Below, in pieces: positions 9,598 through 17,699 of a stretch of 64,000 nt of DNA (the first letter of the stretch is position 1; each line of letters begins with the position of its first letter). The notes beneath the pieces were generated by a model. That model was not told the origin of the DNA, made no database searches, and was given only the letters and a program-made list of their open reading frames with translations. This stretch comes from an uncultured Prevotellaceae bacterium (GTDB lineage Bacteria; Bacteroidota; Bacteroidia; Bacteroidales; Muribaculaceae). The translations under genes and the position numbers were made by a program. Where the stretch lies: assembly GCA_947167995.1 (NCBI GenBank), contig CAMVKS010000009.1, positions 1 through 64,000 of the forward strand, in the 5' to 3' direction.

Positions 9598-9675
9598 TAA
9601 AATAACGAAATCCCCACAATTCAAGATTGTTAATAACTTTCTTGTTTTTGTACCATAGATGCAAATATTATTAAT

Positions 9676-9683
9676 TAATTTTG
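9676..9683 (+). promoter_or_regulatory. -7 box close to the thymidine kinase start
   Basis: TAATTTTG matches TAnnTTTG exactly. The nearest upstream TTG is about 25 bases away, longer than usual. Transcription would begin at about 9690, next to the ATG at 9692. Confidence 0.5.
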
Positions 9684-9691
9684 CGAATGTT

Positions 9692-10321
9692 ATGAACAGT
9701 CGAGGGAAACTATATTTCAAATATGGCACAATGGGATCGGCTAAAACCGCATTGCTCCTAACTCAGGCCTATAACTTCGAAGAGAGAGGGCTACAGTACC
9801 TGTGCATGAAACCAATCATTGACAACCGTGAGAAAGAAAACGTGATTCGCTCACGCATCGGCATTGAGCGTGAATGTAGTTGGATTTATACCGAGATGAA
9901 CATTTACGAGCACGTCACTCAACTTTATCAAGAGAGCCTCGTTGTAAAAGATTGGATTCTTATTGATGAAGCACAATTTCTCACCGAAGAACAGGTTGAT
10001 CAATTAGCTCGCATTGTAGATGACTACGGAACCAATGTAGTGTGCTACGGTCTCAGAACCGACTTCCAGTCTCATCTGTTTGAAGGTTCGAGAAGGCTTT
10101 TTGAGATTGCCGACTCTATAGAAGAAATAAAATCGACATGTGCTTGTGGCAGAAAGACAAGTATCAATGCGCGCATCGATGCACAAGGAAACATTGTTAC
10201 CGATGGCAATCAAGTTGAGATAGGTGGAGACGACCGATATGTTGCTTTGTGCCGAAGCTGCTGGCGCAACAAGCGCATCGAGAGCGCCGAGCGAAACTCA
10301 CTCAAGTTCAAAAGCGAATAA
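9692..10321 (+). CDS. tdk: Thymidine kinase (type II, TdK)
   Basis: Phosphorylates thymidine to dTMP in the pyrimidine salvage pathway. The 209-residue form contains the P-loop (FKYGTMGSAKTALLL, residues 8-22), the DEAQF Walker B motif, the lasso-region tyrosine segment and a structural zinc site made of C-A-C and C-R-S-C pairs. Type II kinases usually start only a few residues before the G-K-L-Y-F strand, so MNSRGKLYF at 9692 is preferred. An upstream in-frame ATG at 9659 would add 11 unrelated residues and lies upstream of the only good -7 box. Confidence 0.93.
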   Translation: MNSRGKLYFKYGTMGSAKTALLLTQAYNFEERGLQYLCMKPIIDNREKENVIRSRIGIERECSWIYTEMNIYEHVTQLYQESLVVKDWILIDEAQFLTEEQVDQLARIVDDYGTNVVCYGLRTDFQSHLFEGSRRLFEIADSIEEIKSTCACGRKTSINARIDAQGNIVTDGNQVEIGGDDRYVALCRSCWRNKRIESAERNSLKFKSE

Positions 10322-10341
10322 AAAAAGACACAATAAACAAC

Positions 10342-10386
10342 AACATCGGCATGAGATTGTATCCAACTCTCATGCCGATGTTTTTA
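10342..10386. terminator. Strong bidirectional terminator
   Basis: A 15-bp perfect stem (AACATCGGCATGAGA with its complement at 10368-10382) is followed by TTTT on the + side and preceded by A-rich sequence for the minus side. It separates two convergent genes. Confidence 0.85.
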
Positions 10387-10401
10387 ATGTAGTATCTTAG
10401 T

Positions 10402-10743
10402 TCATTTCTCGTCATTAGAGAACATCATGTTCAAGACCCAGTTGACAATTGCCAAGATAATGCTGAACAATATGGCAGAACCGAGTCCGTCCACTTTGAA
10501 TCCCTCGATGAACCAGGCGCAAAGCAAGACCATGAGCCCATTGATCACTAAGGAGAACAACCCTAAAGTGAGAATTGTGATTGGCAATGAAAACAACCTC
10601 ACAACAGGCTTGACCACAGCATTTATTGCGCCAAGAACCACTGCGACAATAACAGCCACCCACCATGGTTCAATAGTGACACTATCCATGAAGTAGGCTG
10701 TAATGCCAACTGCAACCGATGAAAGTATCAATCTTGCTATCAT
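10402..10743 (-). CDS. Holin-like membrane protein (Phage_holin_4_2 family)
   Basis: The 113-residue protein has four hydrophobic segments, at roughly residues 4-24, 26-46, 55-80 and 88-108, separated by short polar turns (AVVKPVVRLFSLPITILTLG is typical of the family). These proteins are called phage holin family by homology, but they occur widely in bacterial chromosomes as single housekeeping-like genes. No phage genes surround it, so a holin role is not supported. It is read towards the terminator at 10342-10386. Confidence 0.85.
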   Translation of the reverse strand: MIARLILSSVAVGITAYFMDSVTIEPWWVAVIVAVVLGAINAVVKPVVRLFSLPITILTLGLFSLVINGLMVLLCAWFIEGFKVDGLGSAILFSIILAIVNWVLNMMFSNDEK

Positions 10744-10779
10744 AATCTATCTTCTTTAATGTTACACAACCTCCAAGAA

Positions 10780-11832
10780 CTAATTGTTAATTGTAATTTC
10801 GCCACAAATGCTGTACTGCAAGTATTTGGTGACCTGTGCACTTGTTTTACCCATCCCAAAAAGATACATCATCTTGGTAATTGCCGCCTCACTGGTGATG
10901 TCGTTGCCACTAATTACTCCGGCACGAGCCAAGGCGTTACCTGTATCATACAAGTTGCTGTTGACCGAGCCATTAACACATTGTGTTACATTAAGAATCA
11001 CCACACCTCGCTTCACTGCATTAGCTATAGGGTCAGTAAACCATTTGTCATTAGGGCTGTTTCCTGCACCATAGGTCATCAACACCACACCTTTGATGCC
11101 TGGGGTGTTGAGAAGATATTCCAGGGTGTCGCGAGTCATGCCTGGGTGCAAGACGATGAAGATGACATTAGAATCCATCTCATTATGCACCAGCAACGGA
11201 CGATTGTGGTCGGTGCGATATAGTGCTTCCTCATTGAAGTGTATATCTAATCCTATTCTTGCCAAATCGGGATAGTTGGCACTCATAAATGCATTAAAAT
11301 TGTCGGCACTAACTTTTGAACTACGATTGCCCCTAATCAGGTGGTTTTCAAAAAGAATAGCCACTTCCTGAACCATCGCGTCTCCCCTACTGTTTCTTGC
11401 CGCAGCAACCTGGAGTGCAGTTATCAGATTTTCTTCGCCATCGGTTCTCACCTCACCAATTGGAAGCTGAGAGCCTGTGATAATGACTGGCTTGTTTAAA
11501 TTCTCCAACATGAAGCTCAAAGCCGAGGCAGTGTAGGCCATTGTGTCGGTGCCATGCAGAATCACAAATCCATCGTAGGCATCATAATTGTTGTCAATAG
11601 CATTGGCTATTTGGCTCCAATGCTGAGGATTCATGTTACTGCTATCGATGGGAGGTTCAAATTGCAGGTTGTCAATATCATAATTCAACATCTTGATTTT
11701 TGGGACATTGTCGATGAGATGTGAAAAATCAAACGGCTTGAGCACCTTGGTCTCAGGATTTTCAATCATTCCAATAGTCCCACCAGTGTAGATGAGAAGA
11801 ATTTTAGGATTCACATTATTGTTTTTATTCAT
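10780..11832 (-). CDS. ansA: Type I L-asparaginase
   Basis: Hydrolyses L-asparagine to aspartate and ammonia. The 350-residue length fits the cytoplasmic type I enzymes and there is no signal peptide. The first catalytic threonine is in IYTGGTIGM (near residue 18) and the second in HGTDTMAYTASALSF, which also supplies the Thr-Asp pair. The GSQLPIGEVRTDGEENL segment is typical. It is the last gene of a likely minus-strand operon (LRR protein, tadA, esterase, ansA) with gaps of 3, 2 and 34 bases. Confidence 0.95.
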   Translation of the reverse strand: MNKNNNVNPKILLIYTGGTIGMIENPETKVLKPFDFSHLIDNVPKIKMLNYDIDNLQFEPPIDSSNMNPQHWSQIANAIDNNYDAYDGFVILHGTDTMAYTASALSFMLENLNKPVIITGSQLPIGEVRTDGEENLITALQVAAARNSRGDAMVQEVAILFENHLIRGNRSSKVSADNFNAFMSANYPDLARIGLDIHFNEEALYRTDHNRPLLVHNEMDSNVIFIVLHPGMTRDTLEYLLNTPGIKGVVLMTYGAGNSPNDKWFTDPIANAVKRGVVILNVTQCVNGSVNSNLYDTGNALARAGVISGNDITSEAAITKMMYLFGMGKTSAQVTKYLQYSICGEITINN

Positions 11833-11866
11833 AGCTTGAATATTAGAAAGTTTCTATAAAAAGTGT

Positions 11867-12769
11867 TTATTTCACACCTGAATTGAACGCTTTATAAAAG
11901 AACAACATTTGATAGTCAAGTGCATTTATCCAGAATGTCCAAGAATGGTTGCCAGGACGCACTGTGTAGTCATGAGGGATTCCTTGCTTGTCAAGGGCCT
12001 CATGTAGAGCATTGTTCTCTTGAATGAAAATGTCATCTTTACCAGCGTCAATAACAATATTTTGACCAGGGGTGAGAGTGGGAACAAGAGTCATTACTGA
12101 GTGCTCACGCCACAATTCCTTATTGCTTTCATATTCTCCTAATCGCTCATTGATTTTCCACTTGTTGGGAAAATTATAGATATCTACTCCACCCTCCATA
12201 CTACCGCATGAGCCATAGATGTCGGGGTGCCTCCATGCAAGCCATAGTGCACCATGACCACCCATGCTCAAACCTGTTATGGCACGATATTTGGGGCTAT
12301 TGATGGTGCGGTAATGAGTCTCTATATAGTTGCGAAGTTCATAAACGATATATGTCTCAAACTGGAAATTAGGATCAATGGGTGAGTCAAAATACCAACT
12401 GTCCTGACCATCGGGACACACTATAATCACGCCATATTGGGTCGCCACCGAACGCAGGTCGGCTTTGCGTGGCCAGTCACGATAGCTTCCCCACGCGCCA
12501 TGTAGCAGATAGACAACAGGATAATAATGTACTGGATTCTTTTTTTCAACATATTGTGCTGGCAGCACAATAGTGTTTTTAATAACACGTCCCATCTTTG
12601 TACTCATCACCTCGACAGTATCGACTATGGCATTCTTTTTCTCGGCATCGGCAATAGCCTTGTCATAGATGCTGGGGACAGATTGAGTCACTACATCTTT
12701 GGCTGGCAACAACAAGGTTACTGCCAAAAACATTGTAAGCAAAAGAAAATTCTTAGATACAGTTTTCAT
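11867..12769 (-). CDS. Exported esterase (alpha/beta hydrolase)
   Basis: This 300-residue enzyme belongs to the esterase D/feruloyl-esterase group of alpha/beta hydrolases. A hydrophobic N-terminus (residues 8-22) is a probable signal peptide. The oxyanion segment YLLHGAWGSYRDW, the nucleophile elbow GLSMGGHGALW, the acid DAGKDD and the histidine PGNHSW can all be seen in order, so the Ser-Asp-His triad is complete. Relatives release phenolic or acyl groups from plant polysaccharides or act on other esters; the substrate here cannot be told. The gene starts two bases after tadA. Confidence 0.88.
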   Translation of the reverse strand: MKTVSKNFLLLTMFLAVTLLLPAKDVVTQSVPSIYDKAIADAEKKNAIVDTVEVMSTKMGRVIKNTIVLPAQYVEKKNPVHYYPVVYLLHGAWGSYRDWPRKADLRSVATQYGVIIVCPDGQDSWYFDSPIDPNFQFETYIVYELRNYIETHYRTINSPKYRAITGLSMGGHGALWLAWRHPDIYGSCGSMEGGVDIYNFPNKWKINERLGEYESNKELWREHSVMTLVPTLTPGQNIVIDAGKDDIFIQENNALHEALDKQGIPHDYTVRPGNHSWTFWINALDYQMLFFYKAFNSGVK

Positions 12770-12771
12770 GA

Positions 12772-13233
12772 TTATTGGTTTTTCCGTTTTTTCTTAAAAA
12801 AGTCGGTCATGAGCATTGCACACTCTTGCTCAAGAACGCCACCCTCTATCTGGGTCTTTTTATGAAATGGATTATCACAAAACATGTGATAACCTCTTTT
12901 TTCGTCGGGGGCGCCGTAAACAATCCTCGATATCTGGCTCCAGCCAAGTGCTGCTGCGCACATCAAGCAAGGTTCAACAGTGACATAAAGAGTGCAATCT
13001 ATCAAATATTTCCCTCCCAAGAATGATGTTGCTGATGTTATTGCCTGCATTTCGGCATGAGCTGTAACATCGGTGAGAGTCTCTGTGAGATTGTACCCAC
13101 GCGCGATAATCTTACCCTGGCACACTATCACTGCACCGATTGGGACTTCGTCACGCTCGGCCGCTTCTTTGGCAAGTGTCAATGCCAAACGCATATATTT
13201 CTCGTCGATATCTGAATTTGGACTCATTTTCAT
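12772..13233 (-). CDS. tadA: tRNA-specific adenosine deaminase (TadA)
   Basis: Converts adenosine-34 of tRNA-Arg(ACG) to inosine. The 153-residue protein shows DEVPIGAVIV, the zinc-binding and proton-shuttle motif TAHAEMQAI and the second zinc motif VEPCLMCAAAL, all diagnostic of TadA rather than of guanine or cytidine deaminases. ATG codons at 13233 and 13227 are both possible. Its position between an LRR surface protein and an esterase seems to be an operon of convenience. Confidence 0.92.
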   Translation of the reverse strand: MKMSPNSDIDEKYMRLALTLAKEAAERDEVPIGAVIVCQGKIIARGYNLTETLTDVTAHAEMQAITSATSFLGGKYLIDCTLYVTVEPCLMCAAALGWSQISRIVYGAPDEKRGYHMFCDNPFHKKTQIEGGVLEQECAMLMTDFFKKKRKNQ

Positions 13234-13236
13234 TAT

Positions 13237-14403
13237 CTACAAGAAAATTTTCTTAACATAGTTACCCACTCTAACAATATAGACTCGGTTGCGGGGCAAA
13301 TCTATCATCTCTGAATCACTTGAAATTCGTTGATAATAAAGACGTCCGTTCATATCCCAGACGCTAACCAACTTGCCATAGTTGTCGCCATAGATATATA
13401 ACGAGCCAAAATGTGTGACAATAATTGGGTCTGGCTCAACTGGGAAGGCTTCGTCAACAAACTGCTCAATGCCAGTAGTCATCGCCACCGTGACCTGAAA
13501 TGGGTCGCTATCACCCATCATTGTTGTGGGCACAATTGTATAGGTAGCATCATGGTCAAGTGCCGGCAAGTAACAATTGTCGGCGGCAGTGAGGGCTACA
13601 AACTCATCATTCTCGTCATATATCTTATAGGCAAGATAATTGCCCAGTGGCACACGCTGCCAATTTTGCATGAAAACTTCTCCTTCTGGTAGTGAAGAAA
13701 GATAGACGTCCTCGTTAGGGTAAAGTGTAAACAATTTATCATCACCCCATGTCTTGTCAGTACTGTAGGCGTCAATTGCTTCATAATCGGCAACAACCAA
13801 GTCCACATTATGCGTGCCAGTGAAAATCCCCCATCCACTTGCTTTGGGTGGATGATGTGCAGCGCTGTAGATTTCATAAAGATTATGGCAATCATTAAAT
13901 GCATAAGCATCAATTAGATTTAGCGTCGATGGCAGCATCACCGTGTGAAGATAATGACATGACTCAAACGACGCATAGCCCAATCTTTTCACGCCCTCGG
14001 GTATCGCAATGTTTACCAATGCTGTCCCGAGGAAACATTCGCGTGGGATTTCAGAAATATATAAAGGCAGTGTAACATTCACAAGTTTGTCACATTCCAA
14101 GAATGCCTCGGCACCAATCTGGGTTACTGAGTTGGGAATCAAAACCTCAGTAATTTTTGAGTGTGCAAAAGCACCCTCGGCAATCGCAGTGACAGTATAA
14201 TTCTCACCTTCAAAATTAACAATTTCGGGAATTATATAAATGCCTTCATAAGCGTTCAGCCCATCAATAATATTATCATCAACCTCAACTTCTCCAAATT
14301 GAGGCCTGAAACTATAAACCAATCCTCCACTGGCAAAATCCCCCGCATGAACAGTCAGGGCCATTAACCACAATGCCAACAGTATTATATATTTGATTCT
14401 CAT
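13237..14403 (-). CDS. BspA-type leucine-rich repeat surface protein
   Basis: The 388-residue protein has a signal peptide (residues 1-20). Residues about 60-200 form LRR_5 (BspA/TpLRR) repeats of about 23 residues, such as AFAHSKITEVLIPNSV and SFESCHYLHTVMLPSTL. The C-terminus (LVSVWDMNGRLYYQR followed by RVYIVRVG and a basic end) looks like the type-A C-terminal domain recognised by the type IX secretion system of Bacteroidota. BspA-type proteins often bind host or microbial surfaces; no ligand can be predicted here. It heads the minus-strand operon leading to ansA. Confidence 0.85.
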   Translation of the reverse strand: MRIKYIILLALWLMALTVHAGDFASGGLVYSFRPQFGEVEVDDNIIDGLNAYEGIYIIPEIVNFEGENYTVTAIAEGAFAHSKITEVLIPNSVTQIGAEAFLECDKLVNVTLPLYISEIPRECFLGTALVNIAIPEGVKRLGYASFESCHYLHTVMLPSTLNLIDAYAFNDCHNLYEIYSAAHHPPKASGWGIFTGTHNVDLVVADYEAIDAYSTDKTWGDDKLFTLYPNEDVYLSSLPEGEVFMQNWQRVPLGNYLAYKIYDENDEFVALTAADNCYLPALDHDATYTIVPTTMMGDSDPFQVTVAMTTGIEQFVDEAFPVEPDPIIVTHFGSLYIYGDNYGKLVSVWDMNGRLYYQRISSDSEMIDLPRNRVYIVRVGNYVKKIFL

Positions 14404-14565
14404 ATTTATGATTTTAACCTACAAAATTCAGCAAAAATCACGAAATCTGCAAGTTATTTTGAAAAAAACTTGTAAAAGAGCCCTAAAAAGTTCCGTAAAA
14501 AGATTCCGTCCAACGCATTCCTCCAATTGAAAGCTCTTGATGAGTTGCAATTATACTATCATTGG

Positions 14566-16023
14566 TCACTCTACCGATAAGGGGCAGTTGATAAGAAACA
14601 CTCTTTTCTCAGCTCGAGTCATGGCTGTGTAGAGCCAACGCAGGAAATCTAATGTACTCAAAGCCTCAGGCATGATTCCACCCATGTCCACAAAAACATT
14701 CTTCCATTGTCCGCCCTGAGATTTGTGGCACGTGACTGCATAGGCAAACTTCACCTGAAGTGCATTGAAATATTGGTGTTTTTTCATTTGTGCATATCGT
14801 TCCGATTTATTACCTGTACACTCATTGAGGACTTCATTATATAGGCGTTCGTTTTGTGCAGCAGTTAATGCGGGAGTACTGCTTTGCAAACTATCAATAA
14901 CAATCTTTACGTCCATCTCGGTATGGTTGTGGTCGGGAAACTCTACTGTCACATTGGCAAACTGGAGGCCGTAGGCTTGCTCAATCTCTCCCCAGACACG
15001 TTTAACTATCATAACATCACCGTTGGCAATGAAGTCTATATTATCATAGTCATTACTCCAATAATAGTTGTTTTTCGACACAAGCAGAATGTCGCCTATA
15101 CTCAATTCCTCTTCGCGATATAATATCGTGTTGCGAACACCATTATTATATAAAGTGGCTCTTTTGTTACTACGAGTAATGATCACTGTCTCTTCAATAC
15201 CATCTCGCTCATAGGAGTCGCTCAGGGTCTCAAGCAGAAACTCTCCCGAAAGCGATTCTATATCGGGATATTGCGCCAAGCTAAGCTTAGGCACTTCAAG
15301 CACATCGCTGTTGATAATATTACGGACAATGGTAGCATTTTGCAAAATACCTGAATCGGCTGCTTGACGTGCAATCTGGGTGAGTGTGATGTTATAGGGA
15401 GTTAAACCATACCCACTCATCACGTCGCTGTTGAGGGCGGGACTCTCGCTTTGTCCCACTGGTGGAAGTTGTGCACCGTCTCCCATGAGCATGAGCTTGC
15501 AGCCGTTGCCGTTATAGACATATTGAACCAGATCGTCAAGTAAGTGACCAGAACCGAAGAACGAACCTTCGGTTGATGAGTTGGCAATCATCGAAGCCTC
15601 ATCGACGATAAATATTGTGTTGCTATGTTTGTTTTCTGCGAGACTGAATCCTTGCGATAAATAGCTGTCTTGTCGATATATCTTTCTGTGAATTGTAAAT
15701 GCCGCACGATGTGAATATTCACTGAACACCTGAGCAGCCCTACCTGTTGGAGCAAGTAGCACTACCTTAATACCACGTCGTGTGAGAACCTGAACGACAA
15801 CTCCCATGAGAGAAGTCTTTCCCGTTCCCGCATATCCATTTAGCAAAAAAACACTACGCTCTTCGCCAATAAATAAAAAATGTGAAAATGCCGCAAGTGC
15901 CTCGACCTGTCCATCATTAGGTGTATAGGGCAATAGGTCAAGTACATCTTGATAAAAATCCTTTATCAAAAGATCATCGGCAGGAATGGTTGTGAGCTCT
16001 TTTTTTGTGTTTTTTTCTTTCAT
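14566..16023 (-). CDS. RecD-like ATP-dependent DNA helicase
   Basis: A superfamily 1B helicase of 485 residues. Visible are the Walker A motif NGYAGTGKTSLMG (near residue 60), the acidic motif FIVDEASMI, the motif III segment LMGDGAQLPPVGQSESPAL and the C-terminal UvrD_C_2-type motif YAVTCHKSQGGQW, followed by LYTAMTRAEKRVFL. It lacks the N-terminal extension of RecD2, and no recB/recC neighbours exist, so it belongs to the short stand-alone RecD-like group of Bacteroidota. The start is taken as ATG 16023; a GTG two codons upstream is less likely. Confidence 0.9.
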   Translation of the reverse strand: MKEKNTKKELTTIPADDLLIKDFYQDVLDLLPYTPNDGQVEALAAFSHFLFIGEERSVFLLNGYAGTGKTSLMGVVVQVLTRRGIKVVLLAPTGRAAQVFSEYSHRAAFTIHRKIYRQDSYLSQGFSLAENKHSNTIFIVDEASMIANSSTEGSFFGSGHLLDDLVQYVYNGNGCKLMLMGDGAQLPPVGQSESPALNSDVMSGYGLTPYNITLTQIARQAADSGILQNATIVRNIINSDVLEVPKLSLAQYPDIESLSGEFLLETLSDSYERDGIEETVIITRSNKRATLYNNGVRNTILYREEELSIGDILLVSKNNYYWSNDYDNIDFIANGDVMIVKRVWGEIEQAYGLQFANVTVEFPDHNHTEMDVKIVIDSLQSSTPALTAAQNERLYNEVLNECTGNKSERYAQMKKHQYFNALQVKFAYAVTCHKSQGGQWKNVFVDMGGIMPEALSTLDFLRWLYTAMTRAEKRVFLINCPLSVE

Positions 16024-16069
16024 AGGCACAAAAATAAGAAGAATTTCTAAAATTTCAAGAAAAAATCAT

Positions 16070-16077
16070 TAACTTTG
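16070..16077 (+). promoter_or_regulatory. -7 box of tRNA-Ser
   Basis: TAACTTTG matches TAnnTTTG and lies 17 bases before the first tRNA base. No TTG occurs at the usual -33 distance. Confidence 0.55.
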
Positions 16078-16094
16078 CACCGCTTTTAGCTAAT

Positions 16095-16182
16095 GGAGTG
16101 GTGCTCGAGTGGCTGAAGAGGCACGCCTGGAAAGCGTGTAACCGTCACAAGCGGTTCCCGAGTTCGAATCTCGGTCACTCCG
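16095..16182 (+). tRNA. tRNA-Ser (GGA)
   Basis: The 88-base sequence folds into a cloverleaf: acceptor stem GGAGTGG with TCACTCC, an anticodon stem CACGC/GCGTG around the loop CTGGAAA (anticodon GGA, reading UCC and UCU), a long class II variable arm (ACCGTCACAAGCGGT) and the T arm GAGTTCGAATCTC. The long variable arm confirms serine. CCA is not encoded. Confidence 0.95.
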
Positions 16183-16193
16183 CGAGGAATAAA

Positions 16194-16225
16194 ACAGGTA
16201 GGTAACAAGTCCTACCTGTATTTTT
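16194..16225 (+). terminator. Terminator of tRNA-Ser
   Basis: ACAGGTAGG pairs with CCTACCTGT around an 8-base loop and is followed by ATTTTTTAT. Confidence 0.75.
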
Positions 16226-16323
16226 TATCGATAAAAGTGTTATATCTGTGGCTCATGTTATGAGTAGTAACAAAATTATCACTAATTTTGCCGAAAAAAT
16301 TGAACAAGTAAAAATCACGTTTT

Positions 16324-17271
16324 ATGGGAAAGATTAACAACAACATTGTAACCCATGTCAAGGATTACCTCATGATCACAGTGGGATTATTGTGTTACTG
16401 CTTTGGCTACTCGGCTTTTCTGCTTCCCGAGAAGATTGTCACTGGCGGTGTCACTGGTCTTGCCTCACTGCTATATTTTGGATTCGAATGGAATGTTGCC
16501 ATCACTTACTATGTCATAAATGCCATCTTGCTTGCTATAGCATTCAGGACAGTTGGCAAGCAGTTTGTCATTCGCACTATAATAGGAGCCACAATTGCCA
16601 CGCTATTGTTAGGCATTATGGTGCCGTTGTTCAAGGAACCTATTGTTGCCCAGCAACCCTTCATGAATGTTATAATTGGTGCCGTTCTTTGCGGAATGGG
16701 GTTAGGGATCGTGTTCACACACAATGGAAGCTCTGCTGGCACCGACATCATTGCCGCCATGGTGACCAAGCACAGCAACATCTCGTTTGGGCGCACAATG
16801 ATATATGTCGACATGCTTATCATCAGTTCGAGCTATCTCATATTTCACACTCTCGACAAGATAGTATATGGTCTCATTTTCATGTTTATATGCTCAATAG
16901 CTGCCGATATGGTCATCGACAGCAACCGACAAAGTGTACAATTCATGATATTCTCCAAGAAATGGAAAGAAATTGCCGATGCCATTACACAGGAGGCCCA
17001 TCGAGGATGCACAGTGCTTACCGGCACCGGATGGTACACACAACAGGAAGCGACAATCCTGCTTGTGATGAGCCGCAACTATGAAAGCATGCACATCTTC
17101 CGCATTATAAAGGCGATCGACCCCGACGCTTTTGTATCGCAAGCTAAGATCAAGGGGGTTTATGGCGAAGGCTTCGACCATGTGAAAGTGAACTTGAAAA
17201 AAGAAGATGTTGACAAGATTTCAGACAAAGCCACTATCAACACCAACGGCTCAAATGAGCCTACTCAATGA
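16324..17271 (+). CDS. YitT family membrane protein
   Basis: This 315-residue inner-membrane protein has five to six transmembrane segments in the N-terminal two thirds (DUF161), with FLLPEKIVTGGVTGLA and GSSAGTDIIA as family signatures. A cytoplasmic DUF2179 domain follows (GCTVLTGTGWYTQQEATILL, residues about 235-290). Family members are suggested transporters, but the substrate is unknown. A -7 box TAATTTTG lies at 16283-16290, without a clear -33 element. The gene is monocistronic between tRNA-Ser and the ferredoxin. Confidence 0.9.
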   Translation: MGKINNNIVTHVKDYLMITVGLLCYCFGYSAFLLPEKIVTGGVTGLASLLYFGFEWNVAITYYVINAILLAIAFRTVGKQFVIRTIIGATIATLLLGIMVPLFKEPIVAQQPFMNVIIGAVLCGMGLGIVFTHNGSSAGTDIIAAMVTKHSNISFGRTMIYVDMLIISSSYLIFHTLDKIVYGLIFMFICSIAADMVIDSNRQSVQFMIFSKKWKEIADAITQEAHRGCTVLTGTGWYTQQEATILLVMSRNYESMHIFRIIKAIDPDAFVSQAKIKGVYGEGFDHVKVNLKKEDVDKISDKATINTNGSNEPTQ

Positions 17272-17330
17272 GATAAGTTTAACATTTGGCATTATTTTTG
17301 CATTTAGGACTAAAAATAGTTGCAAAAAAT

Positions 17331-17362
17331 TTGGTCTTATTAAAATAAAAGATGTAATTTTG
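17331..17362 (+). promoter_or_regulatory. Promoter of the ferredoxin gene
   Basis: TTG at 17331-17333 and TAATTTTG at 17355-17362 are 21 bases apart. Confidence 0.7.
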
Positions 17363-17419
17363 CAGCTGTTTACAAGACAAATAATATTTTTTACTTAACT
17401 ATTTTAATTTATTTCTATT

Positions 17420-17587
17420 ATGGCATACGTAATTAGTGACGACTGTGTAGCATGTGGAACTTGCATGGATATGTGCCCAACAGGCGCTATCAGCGAGGGT
17501 GACATCTATGTAATTGACCCAGACACCTGCATCAGCTGCGGTTCTTGTGCTGAGGCATGTCCTAACGAGGCTATTAGCGAAGGCTAA
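17420..17587 (+). CDS. 2[4Fe-4S] ferredoxin
   Basis: A 55-residue clostridial-type ferredoxin, an electron carrier in the cytoplasm for enzymes such as pyruvate:ferredoxin oxidoreductase or hydrogenases. It has both cluster motifs in full: CVACGTCMDMCP and CISCGSCAEACP, the C-x2-C-x2-C-x3-C-P pattern twice. The two halves show the typical internal pseudo-symmetry, each ending in AISEG. It has its own promoter and terminator and so is expressed alone. This indicates an anaerobic metabolism. Confidence 0.96.
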   Translation: MAYVISDDCVACGTCMDMCPTGAISEGDIYVIDPDTCISCGSCAEACPNEAISEG

Positions 17588-17613
17588 TATCACTATTTGA
17601 TAACGAAAAAACG

Positions 17614-17653
17614 AGCATCCCGTTCTCAACATGAGAATGTGATGCTTTTTTTG
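17614..17653 (+). terminator. Terminator of the ferredoxin gene
   Basis: AGCATC pairs with GATGCT outside an inner TTCTCA/TGAGAA stem, and a run of seven T follows. Confidence 0.8.
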
Positions 17654-17686
17654 TGCCCTTCCATTATGGTTTAGCGCAAAATTTAT

Positions 17687-17694
17687 TACCTTTG
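17687..17694 (+). promoter_or_regulatory. -7 box adjoining the sulfatase-fold gene start
   Basis: TACCTTTG lies only five bases before the ATG at 17700, so the mRNA would be leaderless or nearly so. No TTG lies 19-21 bases upstream. Confidence 0.5.
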
Positions 17695-17699
17695 CATTC

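Noticed and set aside
10402-10743. Prophage signal from the holin-family protein
   Set aside because: No integrase, capsid, terminase or lysin gene is near it, and the family is widespread as a chromosomal membrane protein.
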